DNA of 64,000 nt from a virus: the IMG/VR virus record IMGVR_UViG_3300042905_002966, positions 39,631 to 103,630 of that record. One strand, given 5' to 3'. Positions 1 to 9,205 of the stretch are shown piece after piece. The notes beneath the pieces were generated by a model, which was not told the origin of the DNA, made no database searches, and was given only the letters and a program-made list of their open reading frames with translations. Both the position numbers and the translations under genes were made by a program. Every line of letters begins with the position of its first letter. Positions within the stretch are counted from its first letter, which is position 1.

Positions 1-3000
1 ATTGATAATAGTCTCACGCTTACTTTTCAACCATTAGGCACTGGACAAATTCCATTAGTGGTTCTTGGACCAGTTTTAGCACCATCAAGTATACCTTTAA
101 ATACTCGCGGTTTGGCATATAGCAACAATACATTTAGACTTGTGACTCGTGGTTTAGATTATGATTTTGGTGTTGCGAATTTAATTGTTAATGGTGTTAC
201 ATCACAAAATAATGCTACAACTTTGGTTATGAATAGACCAGTAACAGATATTCATACATTAAATGTTGAGGGCGCGCAATTTGTTAATCAATCATTTACT
301 TTATCATTTACTCCAACAATCGAGGTTATAACTACAGACGCACCACTGTTTATAGGTACACAGTTTGAAGCAGAATCTAAACACACTACATTAGCAATTA
401 TAGATACTGAAAGACCCATTAATCATCAAACCACATTATATATTGATGGTTTTATAGACTCTGCAAATAATCTTAATAATGGAGAAAACAATTTTAATCT
501 ACAAAGAAATGAATCTATTGTAGACATTTCTCATTTACCAGAAACCTATGCCACAACCTTAACATATAATAATAGCTCTACAACTACAAACTCATTAACC
601 AGAGTTTCTTTAACTAGTAGTAATCAATTTTTACAAAAAACAAAATCGATTTCTGCGACAAATGTATATCTCGGTTCACAAAATAAGTTACTAGAAAGTA
701 ATAATGCGGCATACATTACACAGATCAGCGATGTTGACAATAATGCAACAAGAGCATTTTATCGTGACGAATCTATAACAAATTTTGGGCAGTTGAATCA
801 CTTATTAAAACGCGATATATATGATTCTAATGGTAGATATTTTGTTCTTGGAAGTAAAAATGAAGATATTGCAGATATAGATATCTATGAAATAGTAGAT
901 AACAAGAATGTACAATTTATATCTAAAATTAGCATGGGCTTGGCAAAAGCTGTTCCCGGCACATCGGAAGCATCAGATTTATTATATGGTAAAAATGGTA
1001 TAACTGATTTACCATTTGGTGATTCATTTGTCACTATTAGAAGACAATTAAAGTCATATTTCTCTGGCGTGTTTTCTAATTCTAACATTAATGATTCTTT
1101 ATCTTCTATAGTTGTTAACGATTTGAAGATTTCTGATTTTAATACTTGTGCAATTTCTTTACGAGTAAGACTGTATTATAGTGTTGGAACCACGAATGAA
1201 ACAAAAACGTTCAATGTAATTATATTATTCAAACTGTCTGATTTACAGACAGGAACATCTAATGTTACATCATTTGTAGGTCAAACAACTTATTATGTAG
1301 ATCATTATCATTATTATATTCTACAAGAAAGTGGAAACGATCAAAGCAAATATTCCGCAGCATACAATCTTGCATTCTGTCAAGATGATTTATATTTCGA
1401 AAGACATAATGGACAATGGGGGCAAATTTGTAGATTGTTAGCTAGCGAAAATTATAGTTCATTACAAGTAGTTATAGATTATGCAGAACATCCAGATGTT
1501 CAATATTATACAAATACAAATAATTCACCATATATTTCTGATTCTAGAAAGAAAGCTGGTTTTGGTATTCCATTAAAGATATATAATGAATATCGTTCTG
1601 ACAGTCATATTATGTTGATTGGCGCACAATTATTTGACCCATTTGTATTTAATACATTAACACAACCACATAATCCAAATGCGATTGGTGCAGTTTATAT
1701 ATATCGTCTTCCAACTGGATCTTCTACTTGGAATTATGTTGGTGCCATGTATGGTAAAGGCAATACATCTTCCAATGTGATAGCAAATCTAAATAACTAT
1801 ACTAGTTCGGGAATCGAAGATAAAGAATATTGCTTATTTGGTTTTGATTTTGATTACATGGATGGTAATGCCGCGATATCTGAACCCGGTGGCTCTGGCT
1901 CTAATGAGATTAATGGTGGAAAAGTTTATTTATTTAATATTGAAGGCTCTAATATCGCTCTATTAGATCAGTATTCTATTAATGATATTTCTTTGCCGCT
2001 TGGTTATACATTAAATAGTCAAAATAATTTTGGCTCATATATAGTACTTATAGATAAAAATACACCGATAACTTTTTCCAATTCTTCTGCTGGAAATGGA
2101 TTGATACATAATTTGTCAAATGGCTCAACATTAGTTGCTAGTTTAGCTTATACTCAATCAGAATATACTACTCTTAATGAAGCTAGAGCCAACATAGAAA
2201 ACGAAACTAAACCATATGATCCAGTATTGGTCAACCCATCAATAACAACCAGATCTCAGTATGTATTATCTATGAAGAGGCTAAATTTTGGTAATTCAAC
2301 TAGAAAGCTGGGCCTAGTAAGAGAATTTAGAACACGTAGCGATAATTCTAATTTCACATTTGATTTACAAAAAGTATTTATAATGGATGTTCAGCCAATT
2401 GGATTTACATTATTTATTGGCGGTCCACCGGCAAAAAACAATACTCTAACATTACAAACACTACCACATGAGATACTAAATGATACTTTATTAACCAGCA
2501 TTTATGGTAAAGAAATTATATCTAGTGGATTAAGTTTAGTAGCTGCTAGTAATTTTGGCTTGGGCGATATGCCGTTACATATAGAATATGTCAACGACAA
2601 CGCAACTACTCTATATATTAGTTCGCAAATACAAATTAATTCTGATGAATTTACAACCAATATTACTGGTAAAGATATATATAACATCAATACTACACTA
2701 TGGACATCATCAGCAATTAATAGCGCGTCTGGTATTAATTTAAATACTTATGGACAAAACATACGCACTAATACAGCTAAATTGTATACTAGAGGATATA
2801 CTAATGCAACCATAAATACAACACTAACAACTAGTGGAATATTTATGGACAATAATTCAGCTAGTTTAATTGTAACAGGGCATATCAATAGAGCCACTGG
2901 TATAAATACAGTTATTGTTGGATATGATATAATTAATAATAGCGGCATGTTCTTTAGTACTAGCGGCGCTATACTTGGCGACATATATAGAACAACACCA

Positions 3001-3597
3001 CTATTTATTGGCAAAGACGCATACGCCAATAATGCAACATCAATATTTATTGACAGTTTTGTAGTTTCCTCTGGATCTGAATATAAGGCAGTAGGCAATA
3101 CTCTGCACATCAACGCTAGACCATCGTCTGTTTATGACACATTTGATTCTCATTCGTTATATATAAACGGTCCAGATCGTGAATACTTAAACACAGATGC
3201 CACTATATTTATTTCTGCACCAATTCCAGAAATCTCAGAAGATGGCGCATACATACATTCTGGATATTTAATAACAACAATTACTGGTAACAATGATGCA
3301 GGCTCATTTTTTGTCTCTGAAAAATATCAAACACTAAATGTTGTTGGCAGTATTGCGAATGCTAGTGGTATGTCGCTTTATATGGAAAGACCAACTGCTA
3401 ATGCGCTAGGACTATTTATTAAGGATTTAAATCCAACTTCTACAATTACTACAGCAATTAGTGGAGCATTTTATGGTAGTGGATCTACTGATTTGTGTGT
3501 ATTAGGACCAACACCATCTACTGGAACTTTTTCGTTATACATTGAACAACCACAAAGCAATCTGACCACACTAACTACTAGAGGTTATTTAGAGTAA
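1..3597 (+). CDS. Large repeat-rich virion protein (tail fibre/adhesin-like), 5' end cut by window edge
   Basis: The frame is open from base 1, so the GTG at 58 is internal and the true start lies outside the window; at least 1198 residues are present. The outer parts are built of short degenerate beta-type units of about 20-30 residues with cores such as 'NATTLYI.G' and 'NTTLTTSGIFM', densest from about base 2400 to 3590. The middle (about bases 650-2100) differs and has FG-GAP-like blades: Gly-rich turns followed by 'GAVYIYRL' near 1690 and 'GGKVYLFNI' near 1917. This resembles elongated phage tail or surface proteins. It is followed after 3 nt by further structural genes on the same strand. 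The exact virion role is inferred from architecture and neighbours. Confidence 0.7.
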   Translation: MDNSLTLTFQPLGTGQIPLVVLGPVLAPSSIPLNTRGLAYSNNTFRLVTRGLDYDFGVANLIVNGVTSQNNATTLVMNRPVTDIHTLNVEGAQFVNQSFTLSFTPTIEVITTDAPLFIGTQFEAESKHTTLAIIDTERPINHQTTLYIDGFIDSANNLNNGENNFNLQRNESIVDISHLPETYATTLTYNNSSTTTNSLTRVSLTSSNQFLQKTKSISATNVYLGSQNKLLESNNAAYITQISDVDNNATRAFYRDESITNFGQLNHLLKRDIYDSNGRYFVLGSKNEDIADIDIYEIVDNKNVQFISKISMGLAKAVPGTSEASDLLYGKNGITDLPFGDSFVTIRRQLKSYFSGVFSNSNINDSLSSIVVNDLKISDFNTCAISLRVRLYYSVGTTNETKTFNVIILFKLSDLQTGTSNVTSFVGQTTYYVDHYHYYILQESGNDQSKYSAAYNLAFCQDDLYFERHNGQWGQICRLLASENYSSLQVVIDYAEHPDVQYYTNTNNSPYISDSRKKAGFGIPLKIYNEYRSDSHIMLIGAQLFDPFVFNTLTQPHNPNAIGAVYIYRLPTGSSTWNYVGAMYGKGNTSSNVIANLNNYTSSGIEDKEYCLFGFDFDYMDGNAAISEPGGSGSNEINGGKVYLFNIEGSNIALLDQYSINDISLPLGYTLNSQNNFGSYIVLIDKNTPITFSNSSAGNGLIHNLSNGSTLVASLAYTQSEYTTLNEARANIENETKPYDPVLVNPSITTRSQYVLSMKRLNFGNSTRKLGLVREFRTRSDNSNFTFDLQKVFIMDVQPIGFTLFIGGPPAKNNTLTLQTLPHEILNDTLLTSIYGKEIISSGLSLVAASNFGLGDMPLHIEYVNDNATTLYISSQIQINSDEFTTNITGKDIYNINTTLWTSSAINSASGINLNTYGQNIRTNTAKLYTRGYTNATINTTLTTSGIFMDNNSASLIVTGHINRATGINTVIVGYDIINNSGMFFSTSGAILGDIYRTTPLFIGKDAYANNATSIFIDSFVVSSGSEYKAVGNTLHINARPSSVYDTFDSHSLYINGPDREYLNTDATIFISAPIPEISEDGAYIHSGYLITTITGNNDAGSFFVSEKYQTLNVVGSIANASGMSLYMERPTANALGLFIKDLNPTSTITTAISGAFYGSGSTDLCVLGPTPSTGTFSLYIEQPQSNLTTLTTRGYLE

Positions 3598-3600
3598 TAT

Positions 3601-5262
3601 ATGATTACATTTATATCGCATGATACAAATCAAACAATATTGATAGGTGGACAATCCGCTTTAGGTGGTGCATCAACTGGTGTAATTGGCCCAATGCCAC
3701 AATATTCCATATCCCGTGAAGATTTATTCACTGGTGATGGAACATATATGAATACAAAATTCAATATCAATATTACCGGAACAGCCACATTAGCATCTTA
3801 TAGCAAGTCAGATTTACAAACCAAAGGATCGCGTCAAGCTAGTTTAGCTGGTGAAGCGGTAAAATTGTTATTGTCAAATAAGAATTCACCAATGATGGGA
3901 TATGGCAAACTACAAATTACTCCATATGGTGGTTTATCTGGTGGTCTAATTTTTAATGATGCCAAAATAATTTCAATAGAATTACCAGTTCAAAATGAGG
4001 AAAGTGCTGGCACACAATATCTAGAATATAATTTTGTTTTTGAAGCATATGAAGATGCTAGTCAATCAAGTACTTCTAATGCACCGATATCGCCAGCTAA
4101 ATCAGAATACTGTTTAACATCGGCAGAAGAAACTTGGGAATTATCTCCAAATAGTAGTGAAGTAGCATTTTTTGGTAGAAATTTTATTGGAGATGACCAG
4201 CATACAACTTACACGCTAACTCATACTTTGAGCGCTGTTGGTGTTACAAAATATGATGGTAATGATCTAGATAAAAATAATGGATATGCTTGGCGTCAAG
4301 CTGTGTTATGGGTAAAAGAAAGACTAGATAGAACATTAACCGAGGATCTAGATCCAAACAAAACAATTACTAGAGATATATTTGATAATGATAAATCAGA
4401 TGCAATAATAAATCAATTTAATGCATTCTATATGAATGAAAATAATAATACATCCTTTTTTAATTTAAGCGGATATAAAGCTAGAAATCATATCAGATCT
4501 GTTAGTAGTGATATAGGTGCTGGTTCTTATTCTGTTACTGATACTTGGTTAGTATCCTTAGATAATATTAAAGCTATTTCTGACATTAGTGTCAGTATAG
4601 ATAATTCTATTGATGATATTAATGTAACCGTTAATGCCAATGGAACTATTGTTGGTCTTAGTGAGGTTGCCAGCACTGCTATACAAAATAGTGATAAGTA
4701 TGGTAATGCACTATCAGAATATAATTCTATACTTGTAGATCAAATTGGAGATATTCTTGAAAGCAAGGTTGGTAAATTTCTAAAAGAAAAATATGAGGAT
4801 TTTAATGCAGCTGGCACTCAAACAGGCATATTACAAACTAAGCCAATATCTTTTCAAGTTACTCATGATAAAGTTAATGGAGTAATTAGTTGGAATTTAT
4901 CATTTAGTGATGCTGAAACAATTGCTGGTGCAATTTCTAAAAATGTACAATTTACGTTTCAAAATGATTGGGGAGGAGATGCGGGGGAGCGTTATCATGA
5001 TTCACCATCCGTGATACAAATTGTAAGTGGCGGTCCATTTATCTATAATCCAAATACAACCATAGAACGTAAATGGAGCGTGTCTGTTGATTTAGTAATG
5101 GATTTTAATAGCAGAGCTAACAAGCCAGATGGTAGAACAGCGTATGATGAGCCATCAATTACACAACTTAGCAATAGTCCTCCAACGATAACAGCATCTA
5201 CAGAATCTTGGAATCCAAAAACTGGTGCATATAATTTTACACTGGAAAAAACCTATATTTAG
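3601..5262 (+). CDS. Virion structural protein, paralogue of the next gene
   Basis: A 553-residue protein with no recognised domain. It is a clear paralogue of the 529-residue product of 5272-6861. Both open with a beta-rich stretch ending in 'IGG', then 'GP.P.YSISRED', 'NI.ITG.AT', 'G.RQ...GE.VKL', and a later 'TYT..HTLSA.G..KY..G' block. 'SVTDTWL' occurs in the middle of both and a 'F..F...TGAY.F..E' ending closes both. Located between the repeat protein and a hub-like protein, it is most likely a tail or baseplate component. The start follows the previous stop by 3 nt, which suggests translational coupling. Confidence 0.65.
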   Translation: MITFISHDTNQTILIGGQSALGGASTGVIGPMPQYSISREDLFTGDGTYMNTKFNINITGTATLASYSKSDLQTKGSRQASLAGEAVKLLLSNKNSPMMGYGKLQITPYGGLSGGLIFNDAKIISIELPVQNEESAGTQYLEYNFVFEAYEDASQSSTSNAPISPAKSEYCLTSAEETWELSPNSSEVAFFGRNFIGDDQHTTYTLTHTLSAVGVTKYDGNDLDKNNGYAWRQAVLWVKERLDRTLTEDLDPNKTITRDIFDNDKSDAIINQFNAFYMNENNNTSFFNLSGYKARNHIRSVSSDIGAGSYSVTDTWLVSLDNIKAISDISVSIDNSIDDINVTVNANGTIVGLSEVASTAIQNSDKYGNALSEYNSILVDQIGDILESKVGKFLKEKYEDFNAAGTQTGILQTKPISFQVTHDKVNGVISWNLSFSDAETIAGAISKNVQFTFQNDWGGDAGERYHDSPSVIQIVSGGPFIYNPNTTIERKWSVSVDLVMDFNSRANKPDGRTAYDEPSITQLSNSPPTITASTESWNPKTGAYNFTLEKTYI

Positions 5263-5271
5263 GAATACAAG

Positions 5272-6861
5272 ATGGCAATTAAATTTTATTCACATCATCC
5301 AGATATTAATGAAGAATTAGTGATAGGCGGTAAAGATTCCAGTTTTAGTGCTATGGAGGTTGGCGGATATGGTCCATTTCCATCATATTCAATATCGAGA
5401 GAAGATATTTTTGCCGATGATGGATCATATTTGAATTCAAAATACACTATTAATATCACCGGATATGCGACTATGAAACCCGGTGATGCTACAGATATAT
5501 TAGTAAAGGGAGGCAGACAATCAAAGATTATAGGCGAACAAGTAATTAAGTTACAATCTAATAGAAGTAAATGGCCTATGTCTGGATTGGGTACATTAGA
5601 TATTGAATTATATGATGGTACTGATAATGTTTTACAATTTCATGATGCTAGACTAACCAATATAGAAATTCCAGAAGCGACAGAAGAATCTTCTGGTTTG
5701 CATTATACAGAATATTCTTTTACATTTGAGGCATATAATTTTAATGACCATGCTTTGCCAACAGACTCATTGTCAAGCGTCGGTGAATCATGGACATTTG
5801 ACCTTAATGAAGGTCAATTTTCTTATGAAGATGACGATATATCAAATCAAGCATATAAAACATATACAATATCTAGAACATTATCTGCTACAGGAATTAA
5901 AAAATATGTTAATGGCATTTTATCCAAAGATTCTTGGAGGAGTGCATCAAACTGGATCGAAAAGAGAATTTTAAATATAATAGAAACAGATACTAAAATT
6001 GATGAACATATTAATTCGATCACAATAGAAAATGATGATATAAAATTTCAACCAATTAAAATGAATTCTGAAGGTAGTTCAGAAAAAATTGTACCAGATT
6101 TAAAAAATCAAAAAAGATATAGAACATTCAATCATTCTAGAAATTCTAATACAGATATACCAAATGGCTCATGTACAGTTACAGACACTTGGATATTAGC
6201 ATTAGATAGTAGTACATGCTTACAGTCGTTTCAATCTAGTGTGGATTTTAATCAAAATTCAAACGCTCCAACTATAGAAGTTAGTGGAGAAATTACTGGA
6301 TTAAATACATACAATATTACTGAGAAAAAAAATAATGCATATTTAAATGCGAAAAATATTGTTAATCAAAATATGAGTAAGGCATTTAGCTTGGCACAAT
6401 CTGCTTACGGTAATAGTGGAATAAGTGGAAATCTAATACCAAGTGATTACACAGTAAAAAACAATAAACAACAAACTAGTGTAAGTCATAATAGAAACAA
6501 TGGAACTATTACTTGGTCTGTTACATATATTGCTGATAAATTTTTATGTGATCCAGAATATGTTCAATCTGAAAATATTACAGAAACATATGACAATCCA
6601 TACGGAGAAGCAAAACCAGTGGCGATTATACCAATTATTGGTAGACCAAATGGTCCAGTTATTCAAACATTTACTACCGGTAAAGAGATGAAAAAAAATG
6701 TGACTATAGATATAATATTAAAACCGAATAAAAGAACTCTTGCAAATGGAAGATTAGCAGTGAAAGGTTTTTTAAGTGGTGTTGGATTAATTTCTACAAA
6801 TTCTGAATCATTTAATCAAATAACTGGGGCATATAGTATAAATATAGAATGGACAAGTTAA
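5272..6861 (+). CDS. Virion structural protein, tandem paralogue
   Basis: A 529-residue protein homologous along its length to the preceding gene product, sharing 'YSISREDIFADDGSY', 'NITGYATM', 'EESSG.HYTEY.FTFEAY' and 'CTVTDTWILALD'. The two copies have diverged substantially, so this is an old tandem duplication rather than an assembly artefact. Position in the late + strand block points to a tail or baseplate role, possibly two subunits forming a hetero-oligomeric ring. No enzymatic motif is visible. Confidence 0.65.
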   Translation: MAIKFYSHHPDINEELVIGGKDSSFSAMEVGGYGPFPSYSISREDIFADDGSYLNSKYTINITGYATMKPGDATDILVKGGRQSKIIGEQVIKLQSNRSKWPMSGLGTLDIELYDGTDNVLQFHDARLTNIEIPEATEESSGLHYTEYSFTFEAYNFNDHALPTDSLSSVGESWTFDLNEGQFSYEDDDISNQAYKTYTISRTLSATGIKKYVNGILSKDSWRSASNWIEKRILNIIETDTKIDEHINSITIENDDIKFQPIKMNSEGSSEKIVPDLKNQKRYRTFNHSRNSNTDIPNGSCTVTDTWILALDSSTCLQSFQSSVDFNQNSNAPTIEVSGEITGLNTYNITEKKNNAYLNAKNIVNQNMSKAFSLAQSAYGNSGISGNLIPSDYTVKNNKQQTSVSHNRNNGTITWSVTYIADKFLCDPEYVQSENITETYDNPYGEAKPVAIIPIIGRPNGPVIQTFTTGKEMKKNVTIDIILKPNKRTLANGRLAVKGFLSGVGLISTNSESFNQITGAYSINIEWTS

Positions 6862-6862
6862 T

Positions 6863-9205
6863 ATGGCTATAACAATGTTTGGTGCATTAGTTAGCGAGAT
6901 AAGCTGTTCAGTCGCTTGGGGCGGCGAGGGCGGTTCATGTCAAATGACAGTAGTAGAAGATACAGATAATGGCATTTCTATTTCTTTACCTGAAGTGGGA
7001 ACACCTGTATTTATACAACATGGTGCATTTTATTTTGGAGGAATCTTTCAAAGATATACATATAGAGGCAGTATTTCTGGTCGTTTTTATGATGTTATTA
7101 TAGAGTCTCCAGCAAAATTACTAGATGGTATTCAAGTAATATTAGATGACTTTAATGGCCGAGTAGTTGGGGCCAATAACAGATATGCACCAGAAGATGG
7201 TCAATTATTTACTGATCAAATACGCAACGTATACAATGTTTATGGTAGAGTAGAGTCTAGAGATGGATTTGGTAATTCTTATGTTAATAGTTCTGGATTT
7301 CCAGCATATAGCTTGTTAACTACTTTACAGCAATTAATGAGTGAGAATAAAGCAGTATTTGGATCTTATTCTTATGGATTAGATATATCTCAAATAATAG
7401 GCGCGTTTAATGGTGTAAACTATAGAATAAAAGGACCAGTGCAAAGTTTAGCATCTATTATAACTGAGTGTTGTGAAGCGGCTGGTTTAGATTATTTTGT
7501 AGAATTACTTGGAACTGGTGCCAATAATGTGATTTCTAATCCACAAATCCGCCTTAGAACTATTAATAGATCTACTAGTTCTGGTCGTGGCGAAGTAGCA
7601 GACTTAGTTTTGAACGCCACCAATCTTGTGTCTGGTGATGTAGGTGAAGAATTTGCACTACCAGTTACACAGAAGTTAGTAATAGGTGGCCCAGTTTCTA
7701 GATGGGTGCCACATGATATGTCTACTAGTATACCATTATGGGGTAAGTTTTCTAATGGACAATATATATATACTCCCGGTGTCACTACTCCAATAGTCTA
7801 TAATAATCCAGATTTTCCAATACCAATAGCATTAGATGAATACAGTGGTAATATTGATTATGTAGCAACTTTATTTGAATTGAGAATGGCTACAGGGGGC
7901 AAAGAGACTTGGGAAACATTCAAAATGTTTGAAACTGCTTCTGGTAATGAACGCAATGGGTTCAACAATATTTCATCTGCCCCTTGGATAGGTAAGGCAG
8001 AAGTCACAGCCCAAGTAGTTAACTTAATGAGAGGCAATCGATTTGTTTCTTCTGACGCTGAACCAACAAGTTTATCTTCGACCCAAAAAAGATTACTTAG
8101 AGATTTACAAGAACAATCTGATTTAATATTTGCTGCTGTTAGCAAAGTAGCAAGTAATTTTTATGGTCAAATGTTTCTTATGCCCTTAAGATTAGATCAA
8201 CAAATTAGATATATACAGGATGATATACAGTATGAAGCCGCTTGGGATATAGTTGATAGCGCTTTTCATCCAGATGTGCCATATAATGATATTGCTTTTT
8301 ATGATGGAGAAGGAAGATTAAGGGGCGTATCTGAATGGCCTCAAAATTCTTTATATGATTATAGCGGTTTTGGTGGAGAGTGGGCATTATCTATTGATGG
8401 TGGTATAGCTACTACAAAAGGTGGGCCAGAAAAAGAATTATATTATATTGGTGAATATCCATATGTTATAGTCAAGTCTGGCGCTCAAGTGCCATATTAT
8501 GATGGATTAACTACTGCTGATTTTGGTATAGGAGTATTAGTATATAAATTTTTTGGGGTATGGCTAAATCCAAACTCATATTTGACATCTGGAGGAAACA
8601 ACTTACATATGTCTATTCCTCCAGCTATGGCGCATCCAACTTTAATTGGCATACCACAACAAAGTAATATTTATTCTTGGGGTCCGTGGTGGGCTTGGGA
8701 AGGTGGAGCAGTGGGCAAGTCGGAAATAGTAATGGATGAGTCATTAAAACCAGAAACATTTGGTGGTTACGATATTTTGGATTTAGTTGGTTTTGCTAAA
8801 GCCACAACTGGAACAAGTCAAGCAGTACCATTAGAAACTGGTAGTGTGCAAGTGGTTGGTCAGCCAACTTTTAATCTTGCAGATCAAATAGCTGGTAGTG
8901 CATATATTTCTGGCATAGATATTAAGGCCGATCCCGGTGGAGAAACTGTGACATATAAATTCAGTAGTTGGACTAGTCAATTTGGTAGAATTTCTAGTGC
9001 AAATATTGATAGAATTGCTAAAATATATAAGGGTAATTTAGCTTTATCTCAGCGCAATAGATCACAAATAGAAAAAAGACCATTACCTAAAATAAAGTTT
9101 GAAAAATCAGAACTGGGGGATTCTTTTAAGAACAGAGATAATGCACAATCAGAATCTCCAGTTATGATTCACAGCTACATGAATGAAACGCTTGGAGGAA
9201 TATAA
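6863..9205 (+). CDS. Baseplate hub/tail-like structural protein
   Basis: A 780-residue protein. The N-terminal 100 residues ('SEISCSVAWGGEGGSCQM', then 'GTPVFIQHGAFYFGGIFQRY') look like the beta-barrel fold of phage hub or tail proteins that mediate contact between tail tube and tip. The rest is Trp- and Gly-rich with no catalytic signature. The stop overlaps the next start (TAATG at 9203-9207), which indicates translational coupling with the repeat protein downstream. The hub assignment is inference from N-terminal character and gene order. Confidence 0.5.
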   Translation: MAITMFGALVSEISCSVAWGGEGGSCQMTVVEDTDNGISISLPEVGTPVFIQHGAFYFGGIFQRYTYRGSISGRFYDVIIESPAKLLDGIQVILDDFNGRVVGANNRYAPEDGQLFTDQIRNVYNVYGRVESRDGFGNSYVNSSGFPAYSLLTTLQQLMSENKAVFGSYSYGLDISQIIGAFNGVNYRIKGPVQSLASIITECCEAAGLDYFVELLGTGANNVISNPQIRLRTINRSTSSGRGEVADLVLNATNLVSGDVGEEFALPVTQKLVIGGPVSRWVPHDMSTSIPLWGKFSNGQYIYTPGVTTPIVYNNPDFPIPIALDEYSGNIDYVATLFELRMATGGKETWETFKMFETASGNERNGFNNISSAPWIGKAEVTAQVVNLMRGNRFVSSDAEPTSLSSTQKRLLRDLQEQSDLIFAAVSKVASNFYGQMFLMPLRLDQQIRYIQDDIQYEAAWDIVDSAFHPDVPYNDIAFYDGEGRLRGVSEWPQNSLYDYSGFGGEWALSIDGGIATTKGGPEKELYYIGEYPYVIVKSGAQVPYYDGLTTADFGIGVLVYKFFGVWLNPNSYLTSGGNNLHMSIPPAMAHPTLIGIPQQSNIYSWGPWWAWEGGAVGKSEIVMDESLKPETFGGYDILDLVGFAKATTGTSQAVPLETGSVQVVGQPTFNLADQIAGSAYISGIDIKADPGGETVTYKFSSWTSQFGRISSANIDRIAKIYKGNLALSQRNRSQIEKRPLPKIKFEKSELGDSFKNRDNAQSESPVMIHSYMNETLGGI

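Noticed and set aside
2748-3113. A 121-aa hydrophobic-looking frame on the - strand
   Set aside because: It is the complement of the repeat protein; its hydrophobicity results from the Thr/Asn/Ile-rich codons opposite, and no ribosome-binding site is present.
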